Source of the DNA: an uncultured Gemmiger sp.
GTDB lineage: Bacteria; Bacillota; Clostridia; Oscillospirales; Ruminococcaceae
Length of the DNA stretch: 42,648 nt
Reading direction: 5' to 3'
Assembly (NCBI GenBank): GCA_944388245.1
Contig: CALXIA010000015.1
Coordinates: forward strand, 1-42,648
The notes below the pieces were generated by a model. It was not told the DNA's origin and made no database searches. It was given only the letters and a program-made list of their open reading frames with translations. Both the position numbers and the translations under genes were made by a program. Below, piece by piece: positions 8,413-16,523 of this stretch. The first letter of the stretch is position 1. Each line of letters opens with the position of its first letter.

Positions 8413-10106
8413 TAGCCAAGTAACTGCCGAATCTTATCCATTAGTAGGGCCTTACGCTTTTCATAAAATTCTCCGAAATGTTCCAGTTCAAGCGAAACGC
8501 CATCAGGAATAAGCGCCTCTTTGCGGAACACAGCCTTTTGCTCATCATTCATATCGTTGTAGTAATCCACAAGCCGCATGTCATTTTTGCTGGCATTTTG
8601 CCTGCCTTCAAGAAGATGCAGATTGGGCAGACGGTTGCGATTGCTTCTCCATTTGTTCCACTCTTCCATCGGGACAGAGACCGGATTTGTTCTGTTAAAT
8701 CTTTCATCGGGATGTAAATGATCCTGTTCGTATTTGTAATTTTTATTGATCCAATCTAATCCCAAGAAATACAATACCTCTCCTGCCACACGGCTTCCTT
8801 TTTCGGCATTGAGGATATCGTCTATTTTCCCATCGGTCACACGGAGATCGCTTATTTGATTCTCCATCATATCAACAGTTATTTCGTAGTTGTAGCTGTT
8901 GATACTACTCTTCATCTGCTGCAATTTGCTGGTGGTGCCGGATTGGAAATAGGTGAACAAAACCGCCCGAACTAAATAGGCCCGGATGCCTTCCAGATTC
9001 TTTTCATATTCCGGGTTGTAGTATATGAAATAAATAATAGGCAGCAACACGTTCCAGCTGTTGGCAAAGCGGCTGACCTCGATTTTCATGTTCTTTAACA
9101 CAGTTTCCAGATTTCGGAGCGCCTTTTTAAATTCCTGCCAGTGATTTTTTAAATCTTCCGCTATCTGTTTGTTGATGTTGGATTTCACAACGTCACCGTA
9201 CAGCATGAGGGCGGCCCGTACAATAAAATCCGTTCCAAACCCGGCATAAGGACCTTCCAGAACCTTTCCGAATTCAGTCTTTGCACTTGGCCAGTAGGCT
9301 TCCAAAATCGACATGGTGATCTCGTGCTTTTTCAATGCTTTACCGCCGCTGTTAAAGCGGACAAACATCTCCAACGCATCGTCTTGTTTCATATCTTTAA
9401 TTTTTGTATAGCGAATCAGTTTTTCTACAAAAATTTTACGGTATAACTGATTCAGTATGCCTCGTGCATACTCTTTGCTTTCCGGCGGCACATTGACGAT
9501 CGCTTTTTCGATGGCCTGTTCCCTTGTGCTGTCCTCTCGGAATTGCGGGTCTAAAATGTTTTTGACTTCAAATTGAGTCGGGCTCAATTTTCCAATTCTT
9601 TCGGCAAACCGGATATCAAATTTCTTGCTGTTGTACTCTTCTTCATCCACAGCCAGTCTGTTTTTATTCAGCTCGATGAGAAGTTTGACTACGGTGCCTC
9701 CGGCTATCTTCTTTCTTGCGTGTTTCTGCCGGATATACGCCTGACCGTAAAGCGATAAAAACAGCGATGTCAGCCGCTGCTGGCCATCCAGAACAGCTGT
9801 GTCGGTCAAATTTACATTGATACTGCTCAATTCGTAGTTCACGCTATCGGCCTGTTTTCTGCTGTCGAAAGTGACTTCCGACAAAAAATTGCAGAAATAT
9901 GTATCCCAACTCACATTGTCGTCATCCACATGCCAAAACAAAAAGGTCGCAATCGGATAATCAAGCAGGATAGAATCCCAGAGTTTTTCTATCTGCTCCA
10001 TGCTCCAAACATACTGTCTTTGAAATGCAGGCATAACATATTTTCCGTTTTTGATATTCTCAAGCGCCTCATAGATTGTGATACTGTCGTCAATCAAAAC
10101 ACTCAT
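8412..10106 (-). CDS. DUF262 / HNH (GmrSD-like) protein, putative anti-phage nuclease
   Basis: This 564-residue protein has the ParB-like DUF262 motifs FQRQYVW (28-34) and DGQQRLTSL (107-115), where GmrS-type proteins bind and hydrolyse NTPs. The C-terminal part has YEQDHLHPDERF and NRLPNLHLLEGRQNASKND, which fit the DUF1524/HNH nuclease segment of the GmrD half. It is therefore a single-chain GmrSD-like protein, related to type IV restriction enzymes that attack modified phage DNA. It is AT-rich compared with flanking genes, which suggests transfer. The start has GGAGAGG upstream and a promoter at 10165-10193. It is monocistronic, and its substrate is unknown. Confidence 0.85.
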   Translation of the reverse strand: MSVLIDDSITIYEALENIKNGKYVMPAFQRQYVWSMEQIEKLWDSILLDYPIATFLFWHVDDDNVSWDTYFCNFLSEVTFDSRKQADSVNYELSSINVNLTDTAVLDGQQRLTSLFLSLYGQAYIRQKHARKKIAGGTVVKLLIELNKNRLAVDEEEYNSKKFDIRFAERIGKLSPTQFEVKNILDPQFREDSTREQAIEKAIVNVPPESKEYARGILNQLYRKIFVEKLIRYTKIKDMKQDDALEMFVRFNSGGKALKKHEITMSILEAYWPSAKTEFGKVLEGPYAGFGTDFIVRAALMLYGDVVKSNINKQIAEDLKNHWQEFKKALRNLETVLKNMKIEVSRFANSWNVLLPIIYFIYYNPEYEKNLEGIRAYLVRAVLFTYFQSGTTSKLQQMKSSINSYNYEITVDMMENQISDLRVTDGKIDDILNAEKGSRVAGEVLYFLGLDWINKNYKYEQDHLHPDERFNRTNPVSVPMEEWNKWRSNRNRLPNLHLLEGRQNASKNDMRLVDYYNDMNDEQKAVFRKEALIPDGVSLELEHFGEFYEKRKALLMDKIRQLLG

Positions 10107-10164
10107 GGCTTACCTCTCCGCTCTGTATACCTGTTATTTTCAAGATATCTGGCCATTTTCTTTT

Positions 10165-10193
10165 ATTGTACAGTCGTTCCATAGTTTTGTCTA
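10165..10193 (-). promoter_or_regulatory. Sigma-70-type promoter for the DUF262 gene
   Basis: On the minus strand TAGACA (10193-10188) and TACAAT (10170-10165) are separated by exactly 17 bases. The start codon is about 58 bases downstream of the -10. Confidence 0.65.
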
Positions 10194-10213
10194 TGGACAG
10201 CTTAATCTACAGC

Positions 10214-10247
10214 AAAAAGACGCCTTTTTATCAAAAGCGTCTTTTTT
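10214..10247. terminator. Terminator hairpin, U-rich on both sides
   Basis: AAAAAGACGC (10214-10223) pairs with GCGTCTTTTT (10237-10246). It separates the tRNA transcript from the DUF262 promoter. Confidence 0.7.
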
Positions 10248-10263
10248 GTTTATTCCGTATAAA

Positions 10264-10315
10264 CAACAAATCCGAATCCATCGCCAATCGGCACAAGGTT
10301 CGGATTTGTTTGTTG
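10264..10315 (-). terminator. Hairpin directly after the tRNA gene
   Basis: CAACAAATCCGAA pairs with the near-complement TTCGGATTTGTTTGTTG immediately 3' of the tRNA CCA end. It is a long imperfect stem that would end or help process the tRNA transcript. Confidence 0.55.
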
Positions 10316-10391
<76 letters not shown>

Positions 10392-10404
10392 ACATATTTG
10401 GCTT

Positions 10405-10464
10405 TATCAAGCAACCAATCGCTGACTGCTTGATAATTATAGCAGGCATATAGGAGTTTGTCAA
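10405..10464 (-). promoter_or_regulatory. Consensus promoter and leader hairpin of tRNA-Ala
   Basis: TTGACA (10464-10459), a 17-base spacer and TATAAT (10441-10436) give a perfect sigma-70 promoter on the minus strand. Between it and the tRNA lies a perfect 9-bp inverted repeat, TATCAAGCA/TGCTTGATA (10405-10413 and 10427-10435), probably part of the 5' leader removed by RNase P. Confidence 0.85.
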
Positions 10465-10594
10465 CACTTTTTGCGCAAATTTGCAAAGAAGCGGGGAAAT
10501 GCCCTTGTCGGACGTTCCTGTTCCCCATCGGGCGGGAAAAACGGTTGCAACAGCAGCAAGGGTGGCCTTTTCCAGGCAGTTTTCGTTCAAAACG

Positions 10595-10617
10595 CGAGCA
10601 CCGCTGCGCGTATGCTC
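10595..10617 (-). terminator. Weak terminator-like hairpin after the YhcH-family gene
   Basis: On the minus strand GAGCA and TGCTC can pair just after the stop codon, followed by GCGTTTTGAACGAAAA. The T run is short, so this is only a possible stop. Confidence 0.3.
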
Positions 10618-10619
10618 AT

Positions 10620-11078
10620 TCAGAGCTCTATCTGTACTTTCACCACCAGTTTGTGTACAGGAGCGGGATGGTCATCCAGGGCTATGCCCACCTTGTGGGC
10701 GTCTTCCGGGTAGGTAACCAGAAACATTCCCGGTTTCAGGATACAGCGGGTCATGGCCGGGCCGGAATAAAAACCGATATCCGCGTCTGGATCATACGGT
10801 GTCTCGACCGTCAACGCTTCGGGCAATTGCAGCTCTACTCCTTCCGAGCCTTCCAGTACAAAATGGATGTCGGCATAGCGGCGGTGCGCTTCAAAGCGGC
10901 AGTCGCAGGCCGGGCGGCTGGTAAAAGAAACCGGGGTGACAAACAACCGCATGCCATCCAATTCCAGGCGATGATCAGGGATATCTTCTTCAGACAGTTC
11001 AGACAGCCAGGCAAGCGCCGCACCTACGCCGGGGAGAGCCTGATAAAGCGCAGCATGGCGAATATGATCGAGAATCAC
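10620..11078 (-). CDS. YhcH/YjgK/YiaL family protein
   Basis: This 152-residue protein matches the cupin-like YhcH/YjgK/YiaL family (also called the beta-galactosidase beta-subunit family). Matching features are the conserved FEAHRRYADIHFVLEGSE segment, a YDP-D-DIGFY segment, PGMFLVTYPEDAHKVGIA, and the VHKLVVKV end. Members accompany sialic-acid and related sugar operons and are thought to act on sugar anomers or epimers, with acid and histidine side chains binding metal. The start is GTG at 11078, with AAGGAGG 8 bases upstream. It follows the RpiR gene by 26 bases, so the two share a transcript. Confidence 0.9.
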   Translation of the reverse strand: MILDHIRHAALYQALPGVGAALAWLSELSEEDIPDHRLELDGMRLFVTPVSFTSRPACDCRFEAHRRYADIHFVLEGSEGVELQLPEALTVETPYDPDADIGFYSGPAMTRCILKPGMFLVTYPEDAHKVGIALDDHPAPVHKLVVKVQIEL

Positions 11079-11104
11079 AAGCAGACCTCCTTGTAATAAT
11101 AGGG

Positions 11105-11971
11105 TTACAACAATTTGTTGGCGATGGCGTTTACCGCCCGTTCCCGGTTGCGCATGGATTCATCAAGATCCTGCCGGCAATATTCGTTAAACAGCACATC
11201 CACTAAAAACAGCATGGCCATTTTGGCAGCGATAGAGCCGGATTGCAGAGGGCCTTCATCCGCGCCGCAAAGCACGACAATGTCGGCCAGAGCCGCCGCG
11301 GGGGACTTGGTAAACCGGGTAAGCAGCACCAGTTTTGCGCCGGCATTGCGGGCTTGCCGCATGGTGTCCTGCATATCCTTTGTAGCGCCGGAATAGGAAA
11401 AGCAAAGCACCAGGTCGTCCGGGCCCATGAGCGAGGCGGTCATGGCCTGCATGTGCGAATCTCCAATTACGGAAAATTTACCGCTGACAGTGGCAAAGCG
11501 AGCCCAACATTCCATGGCCATTACCATACTTCCGCCCTGCCCGAAACAATAAATCCGGTGTGCGCCGCGCATGGCTTGTATTGCCCGCCGGATCGAATTT
11601 TCATCCAGCAGTTCCAGGGTCTGCGCAATGGAACGTACGTCGGTAGCATAAAGCTTTTTGCACATCTCCTGGATGCTGTCGCCGGGCTGGACCTCCCCGT
11701 AAAGCTCAAAATCCTGCGCGGAACTGCTTACAGCCCGATTCAGCGATTTGGCAAGCCCCAACTTGAAATCGTTGTATCCTTCAAATCCCAAGGTCCTGCA
11801 AAACCGAAAAATTGTGGCTTCCGCCACGCCACACTCCTCGGCCAACGCCGTGATTGGCAAATACTGCACCTTTTCCCGATTGGCAAAAACATAATCTGCC
11901 ACCCTGCGCCCGGCCCTGGTCAGATCATTGTAGCGCAAAGTCAGTTGTTGCAACACGTCTTCCCGGATCAA
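11105..11971 (-). CDS. RpiR-family transcriptional regulator (HTH + SIS)
   Basis: The 288-residue protein has an N-terminal RpiR HTH: RVADYVFANREKVQYLPITALAEECGVAEATIFRFCRTLGFEG, listed here as helices around residues 22-65. A SIS sugar-phosphate-binding domain follows at about 115-260, with GQGGS, CFSYSGATKDM and the VLLT segment. Such regulators sense amino-sugar phosphates and commonly control nan genes in Firmicutes. The start is TTG at 11971 (GAGGTGA about 7 bases upstream). It is divergent from the transporter operon, and a candidate operator overlaps its own promoter, so autoregulation plus control of the nan operon is likely. Confidence 0.92.
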   Translation of the reverse strand: MIREDVLQQLTLRYNDLTRAGRRVADYVFANREKVQYLPITALAEECGVAEATIFRFCRTLGFEGYNDFKLGLAKSLNRAVSSSAQDFELYGEVQPGDSIQEMCKKLYATDVRSIAQTLELLDENSIRRAIQAMRGAHRIYCFGQGGSMVMAMECWARFATVSGKFSVIGDSHMQAMTASLMGPDDLVLCFSYSGATKDMQDTMRQARNAGAKLVLLTRFTKSPAAALADIVVLCGADEGPLQSGSIAAKMAMLFLVDVLFNEYCRQDLDESMRNRERAVNAIANKLL

Positions 11972-11993
11972 AATGGCTCACCTCGCTGTTTTG

Positions 11994-12044
11994 TGAAAAA
12001 AGTTTTTTTCTTTTATTGTAGTCGTGCTTCGCAAAAAAATCAAA
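11994..12044 (-). promoter_or_regulatory. Putative promoter and operator for the RpiR gene
   Basis: On the minus strand TTTGAT (12044-12039) and TACAAT (12020-12015) are 18 bases apart. Just downstream is an imperfect palindrome, TGAAAAAAGTTTTTTTC at 11994-12010, of the same GAAAA...TTTTC type as two sites in front of the transport operon. Confidence 0.5.
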
Positions 12045-12162
12045 TGTTTACAAAAAATTCACCTGCTGAAAAACGGATATGCAAGAAAATTCGCATGCAG
12101 TGTAGATGCTTTTCTTTTATATTTAGTGTGCTTGCCCAAAACAACGGCTTAAAAAACAAAAA

Positions 12163-12251
12163 TGAAAAATATTTTCGTTACACTTCACAAAAAAGAGAAA
12201 GTTTTTTCATATAGTTTTCAAATTGAAAAATATTTTCTTCAATGCTACAAT
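12163..12251 (+). promoter_or_regulatory. Promoter and two RpiR-type operator candidates for the sialic-acid operon
   Basis: TTGAAA (12223-12228), a 17-base spacer and TACAAT (12246-12251) form a good promoter. The palindromic core GAAAAATATTTTC occurs twice, at 12164-12176 and 12225-12237; the second copy overlaps the -35 box. The copies start 61 bases apart, close to six helical turns. A further palindrome TTTTCAAATTGAAAA covers 12215-12229. RpiR-family operators often have this TGAAA...TTTCA form, so repression by the divergent regulator is the likely logic. Confidence 0.65.
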
Positions 12252-12318
12252 AAAGCTGCACACGAGGGGCGGCTCAAGCAGCCGTTTTCCAGGACAAAAG
12301 CAAAGAGGAGGATCAGAC

Positions 12319-13653
12319 ATGAAAAAATTTCTTGCCGTATTCCTTGTACTCGCAATGGCACTGAGCCTGGCCGCATGCGGCGGGGCTGGCACAAGCAGTT
12401 CACAGCCGGCCGGCGGGTCGTCGTCGGGCGGGGAGACAACCGGCAGCAAAACAGCCATCACCCTGTGGACCTATCCCATCGGCAATTGGCAGAAAGCGGA
12501 AACGGTGGACCAGTTCATCGCAGCGTTCAACGCGGAGTATCCGGACATTGAAGTCACAGTGGAATATCTGGACTACACCAATGGCGACGACAAGGTAACC
12601 ACTGCCATCGAGGCCAACAATACGCCTGATATCATTTTCGAGGGCCCGGAGCGTCTGGTTTCCAACTGGGGCGCCAAAGGTCTGATGGTGGATCTGGCGG
12701 ATCTGTGGGATGAAGAGGCTCTGGCGGATATCAGCGCCGTGAGCGAGGCCGTTGTCAACGCCTGCAAAGGGAGCGACGGGGTCTACTATGAGTATCCGCT
12801 GTGCATGACCGCTCACTGCATGGCCATCAACTACGAGTTGTTTGAGGCGGCCGGCGCTCTGCAGTACATCGATCAGGATACCCGCAGCTGGACCACCGAC
12901 AATTTTGTCAAGGCTCTGCAGGCTCTGAAAGATTACGGGCAGGGGATCAACACTATCGTATACTGCGGCGGCCAGGGCGGCGACCAGGGCACCCGCGCGC
13001 TGGTCAACAACCTGTGCAGCGGTACCTACACCAATGCGGACCATACCGCCTATACCGCGAACAGCCCGGAGAACATTGAAGCGCTGCAGCTGCTGGCTGA
13101 TCTGAACAGCCAGGGCCTGGTCACCTTTGATCCCGGCATCCAGGCTTCTGAGGAACTGCAGCTGTTTGCCAACGGCACCGCGGCTATGACGCTGGCCTGG
13201 AACGCCTCCAACGAAGCGTCCTATGCCGAGCAGGTCTCCTTCACTCCGTACGCCATGAACTTCCCCTCGGATGACGGCGTGGCGGAACTGTGCGGCGGTA
13301 TCTGGGGCTTCGGCATCTTTGACAATGGCGACGATGCACGGATCCAGGCGGCCAAGACCTTCATCGAATTCATTGCCGATAACGCCGAGCAGGGCCCTGC
13401 CAGCGTGGCGGCTACCGGATTCTTCCCGGTTCGGGCTTCCTTCGGCAATGTGTACGAAGGCACCGAAGATGCTGACCGGATGGCTACATTTGCCAGCTTC
13501 CTGCCCAACATGGGGGATTACTACAACGTCATCGGCGGCTGGACTCAGCAGCGTACCAATTGGTGGAACATGCTGCAGGAGATCGGCAACGGTGCGGATG
13601 TGACCACGGCGGCCAACGCGTTTGTGGAGGCTTCCAACGCTGAAATCGCGTAA
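12319..13653 (+). CDS. Sugar ABC transporter substrate-binding lipoprotein
   Basis: This encodes 444 residues. A signal peptide (KKFLAVFLVLAMALSLAAC) ends in a lipobox with C20 as the lipidated residue. A Gly/Ser-rich linker follows, then a family 1 extracellular solute-binding fold with ITLWTYPIG and the DIEVTVEYLDY segment. ATG 12319 is chosen because GAGGAG is 8 bases upstream and the signal peptide starts there; upstream in-frame codons lie inside the promoter. Placed before two permeases, sialate lyase and an epimerase, it most likely binds N-acetylneuraminate or a sialoside at the outer membrane face. Substrate assignment rests on context. Confidence 0.9.
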   Translation: MKKFLAVFLVLAMALSLAACGGAGTSSSQPAGGSSSGGETTGSKTAITLWTYPIGNWQKAETVDQFIAAFNAEYPDIEVTVEYLDYTNGDDKVTTAIEANNTPDIIFEGPERLVSNWGAKGLMVDLADLWDEEALADISAVSEAVVNACKGSDGVYYEYPLCMTAHCMAINYELFEAAGALQYIDQDTRSWTTDNFVKALQALKDYGQGINTIVYCGGQGGDQGTRALVNNLCSGTYTNADHTAYTANSPENIEALQLLADLNSQGLVTFDPGIQASEELQLFANGTAAMTLAWNASNEASYAEQVSFTPYAMNFPSDDGVAELCGGIWGFGIFDNGDDARIQAAKTFIEFIADNAEQGPASVAATGFFPVRASFGNVYEGTEDADRMATFASFLPNMGDYYNVIGGWTQQRTNWWNMLQEIGNGADVTTAANAFVEASNAEIA

Positions 13654-13672
13654 CAGAAACCAATAAGCAACC

Positions 13673-13715
13673 GGCGCGCACCTGTTTCCCGCTTGCATCC
13701 GGGGCGGTGCGCGCC
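13673..13715 (+). terminator. Intercistronic hairpin between binding protein and first permease
   Basis: GGCGCGCACC (13673-13682) pairs perfectly with GGTGCGCGCC (13706-13715), and a short T-rich stretch follows. Hairpins here commonly give partial termination or mRNA protection, so that the binding protein is made in excess over the permeases. Confidence 0.6.
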
Positions 13716-13782
13716 GTGCTTTTCCGCAATTCCACAGCCGGGCATACAGGCCTGGCTCTGCCGAAGAGAGAGGAGAGTAGTT

Positions 13783-14700
13783 GTGGCAAGCAAACGCAAC
13801 AACGGATCAGGCGGCACCAGCCATGCGCTGATGGTGAAAGAAACGATCTCTGCCTACCTGTTCCTGCTGCCGTTTCTGATTTTCTTTGTGGGTTTCGTGC
13901 TGATCCCCATGGTCATGTGCCTGCGCACCAGCTTTTTTGATTCTACCATGGGACGGGCGGATATTTTTGTAGGTCTGCAGAACTACGTGACCATGTGGAA
14001 CGATGAGATCTTCCGCAAGGCTCTGCTCAATACCGTGATCATCGTGGTGGTAGCGGTACCCACCGTTACCGCGTTTTCGCTGTGGGTCGCTTCGGTGATC
14101 TATCAGATGGGCGGGCGGCTGCGGTCGTTTTATCGCTGCATCTTTTACCTGCCGGTGGTCACCGGAACGGTGGCGGTGACAGTAGTCTGGAAGTGGATGT
14201 TCAACTACTATTATGGCCTGGTAAACTACCTGGGGAAAACCGTAGGCGCCATTGAAAACAATGTGAACTGGCTGGGGAACGAAAAAACCGCCCTTTGGTG
14301 TATCATTCTGATCCTGTTTACCACATCCATTGGCCAGCCGATCGTGCTCTATGTGTCGGCGCTGGGCAACGTGGATCCCAGTCTGGTCGAGGCGGCTGAA
14401 GTGGATGGCGCCACCAATCTGCAAACTTTCTGGCGGATCAAGTGGCCCCAGGTCATGCCCACCACCCTGTATATCCTGGTCATCACCACCATCAACAGCT
14501 TCCAGTGTTTTGCGTTGATCCAGCTGCTGACCAGCGGCGGTCCGAATCATTCTACCGACACCATCATGTATTACATTTATTATAAGGCGTTTAAGCTCTT
14601 TGAATATGGCTATGGCAATGCCATGGGCGTATTCCTCGCCGTGGTGATCGCTTTGTTCTCTGCCGTTCAGTTCCTGGTGGCGGGCAAGAACAACGAGTAA
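13783..14700 (+). CDS. ABC transporter permease 1 (MalF/UgpA-type)
   Basis: A 305-residue membrane protein with about six transmembrane helices. The first is around ISAYLFLLPFLIFFVGFVL. The EAA loop that docks the ATPase is EAAEVDGATNLQTFWRIKWP near residues 205-224. The start is GTG at 13783 with GAGGAGAG upstream, which removes about 30 non-membrane residues from the longer frame. It belongs to the carbohydrate uptake 1 group and partners the next permease. The usual ATPase is not encoded nearby. Confidence 0.93.
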   Translation: MASKRNNGSGGTSHALMVKETISAYLFLLPFLIFFVGFVLIPMVMCLRTSFFDSTMGRADIFVGLQNYVTMWNDEIFRKALLNTVIIVVVAVPTVTAFSLWVASVIYQMGGRLRSFYRCIFYLPVVTGTVAVTVVWKWMFNYYYGLVNYLGKTVGAIENNVNWLGNEKTALWCIILILFTTSIGQPIVLYVSALGNVDPSLVEAAEVDGATNLQTFWRIKWPQVMPTTLYILVITTINSFQCFALIQLLTSGGPNHSTDTIMYYIYYKAFKLFEYGYGNAMGVFLAVVIALFSAVQFLVAGKNNE

Positions 14701-14712
14701 GGAGGCGCACGA

Positions 14713-15546
14713 ATGAATTCTTCCGTAAGAAAACGTACCCCGTATCGGATAGTCTCGGCGGTCATTATGGCGCTGTTGGCGATCTTCTTTGTGTTTCCCT
14801 TATACTGGATCTTTACCGGCTCGGTCAAAACAGCGGCGGCTATCAACGCCCCGGCTCCCCAGTGGTTCCCGATGGAACCCACTATGACCAACTACAACAA
14901 ACTGTTCAGCAACCCGGCGCTGCTGTGGCTGTTCAACACGATCTTCATAGCGGTGGTGGCCATGGCCATTACCTGCCTGACATCGGCTATGGCCGGGTAT
15001 GTGCTGGCGAAAAAACGGTTCTACGGCCGTGCGCTGCTGTTTACCTTGATCGTTTGCGCCATGGCGCTTCCCAAGCAGGTCATTCTGATCCCCTTGTTGC
15101 GGGAAATGTCCGCGCTTCGGCTGCACGATACCCTGTGGGCCGTTATCCTGCCTACGGTGGGGTGGCCTTTTGGCGTGTTCCTGATGAAGCAGTTCAGCGA
15201 AGGCATTCCCACCGAGATGCTGGAAGCCGCTCGGATCGACGGAAGCGGGGAGGCCAGAACCTTTGTGAGCATCGTGCTGCCCATGGTCAAACCCGGCATT
15301 GGCGCGCTGGCAATCTTTACCTTTATTACAGTCTGGAATGACTACTTTATGCAACTGATCATGCTCAACAGCAATACCAAACTGACCATCTCCCTGGGCC
15401 TGGCCCAGTTGCAGGCCGAGATGGCAACGGACTTTGGCCTGATCATGGCAGGCGCTTCGGTAGCGGCGATTCCGATTTTGACGGTGTTCATCTGCTTCCA
15501 GAAATATTTTACACAGGGCATCACCATGGGCGCGGTCAAAGGATAA
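14713..15546 (+). CDS. ABC transporter permease 2 (MalG/UgpE-type)
   Basis: The 277-residue permease starts 12 bases after its partner with AGGAGG upstream. It has an N-terminal membrane helix (VIMALLAIFFVFPLYWIF) and the EAA motif EAARIDGSGEARTFVSIVLP in the C-terminal half, and it ends in MGAVKG, a common end for this family. Together with the first permease it forms the channel for the sugar delivered by the lipoprotein. A shared MsmK-like ATPase encoded elsewhere is the usual solution in Firmicutes. Confidence 0.93.
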   Translation: MNSSVRKRTPYRIVSAVIMALLAIFFVFPLYWIFTGSVKTAAAINAPAPQWFPMEPTMTNYNKLFSNPALLWLFNTIFIAVVAMAITCLTSAMAGYVLAKKRFYGRALLFTLIVCAMALPKQVILIPLLREMSALRLHDTLWAVILPTVGWPFGVFLMKQFSEGIPTEMLEAARIDGSGEARTFVSIVLPMVKPGIGALAIFTFITVWNDYFMQLIMLNSNTKLTISLGLAQLQAEMATDFGLIMAGASVAAIPILTVFICFQKYFTQGITMGAVKG

Positions 15547-15580
15547 ACGCCCGGCCCGCCGACAAGGAGGAAAATTGTCA

Positions 15581-16504
15581 ATGAGAAATCCCGAAAAATA
15601 CCAGGGCGTTATCCCGGCGTTTTATGCCTGCTATGACGAGGCCGGTGAGGTCAGCCCGGAGCGTGTGCGCGCCCTGGCCAGCCACCTGATCGCGAAAGGG
15701 GTCAAAGGCCTGTATGTGGGCGGCTCTTCCGGCGAGTGCATTTATCAGAGCGTGGCCGACCGCAAGATCACCTTGGAAAACGTGATGGCAGTTGCCCGGG
15801 GCAAAGTCACGGTGATCGCGCACGTTGCCTGCAACAACACCCGGGACAGCGTGGAATTGGCCAAACACGCGGAGAGCCTGGGGGTGGACGCGATCGCGGC
15901 GATCCCGCCCATCTACTTTCACCTCCCGGAACCGGCGATAGCCGATTACTGGAATGCCATGAGCGCCGCGGCCCCGAACACGGATTTTGTGATCTACAAC
16001 ATCCCGCAGCTGGCAGGCGTGGCGCTGACCATGTCTCTGTTCCGCAAAATGTGCGAAAATCCCCGGGTGGCAGCGGTCAAGAATTCCTCGATGCCGGTGC
16101 AGGACATTCAGATGTTCAAGGCCGCCGGCGGCGAAGGATTTGTGGTGTTTAACGGGCCGGATGAGCAGTTTGTGGGCGGCCGTGCCATGGGAGCGGACGG
16201 CGGGATCGGCGGTACCTACGCCGTCATGCCGGAACTGTTCCTGAAGGCGGACGCGCTGCTGCGGGCCGGCCGTGTGGAAGACGCCGCCGCCGTACAGTAC
16301 AGGATCGACGAGATCATCTATGCCATGTGCGCCTGTAAAGGAAATTTGTACGCGGTATTGAAGGAGATCCTGCGCCTGCGGGAGGGGCTGGAACTGGGCG
16401 GGGTACGTCCGCCGCTGCCGGCCCTGACCTTGGAGGACCGGCCTCTGGTGGAACAGTGTGCGGCACAGATCGATGCGGCCATCGACTGGGCGGCGAGTCT
16501 GTGA
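15581..16504 (+). CDS. nanA: N-acetylneuraminate lyase (DapA/NanA family)
   Basis: This 307-residue TIM-barrel aldolase splits N-acetylneuraminate into N-acetylmannosamine and pyruvate. The class I aldolase residues are in place: the pyruvate-carboxylate loop GGSSGE (47-52, usually GSTGE), Y139 in VIYNIP, and Schiff-base K167 in AAVKNSS. E. coli NanA uses Y137 and K165, so spacing agrees closely. ATG 15581 has AAGGAGG at the right distance, while TTG 15575 is too close. The regulator, YhcH protein and AGE-type epimerase around it point to sialic acid and not to the dihydrodipicolinate branch of the family. Confidence 0.9.
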   Translation: MRNPEKYQGVIPAFYACYDEAGEVSPERVRALASHLIAKGVKGLYVGGSSGECIYQSVADRKITLENVMAVARGKVTVIAHVACNNTRDSVELAKHAESLGVDAIAAIPPIYFHLPEPAIADYWNAMSAAAPNTDFVIYNIPQLAGVALTMSLFRKMCENPRVAAVKNSSMPVQDIQMFKAAGGEGFVVFNGPDEQFVGGRAMGADGGIGGTYAVMPELFLKADALLRAGRVEDAAAVQYRIDEIIYAMCACKGNLYAVLKEILRLREGLELGGVRPPLPALTLEDRPLVEQCAAQIDAAIDWAASL

Positions 16505-16523
16505 GGAAAGCGGGAGGAGCAAA

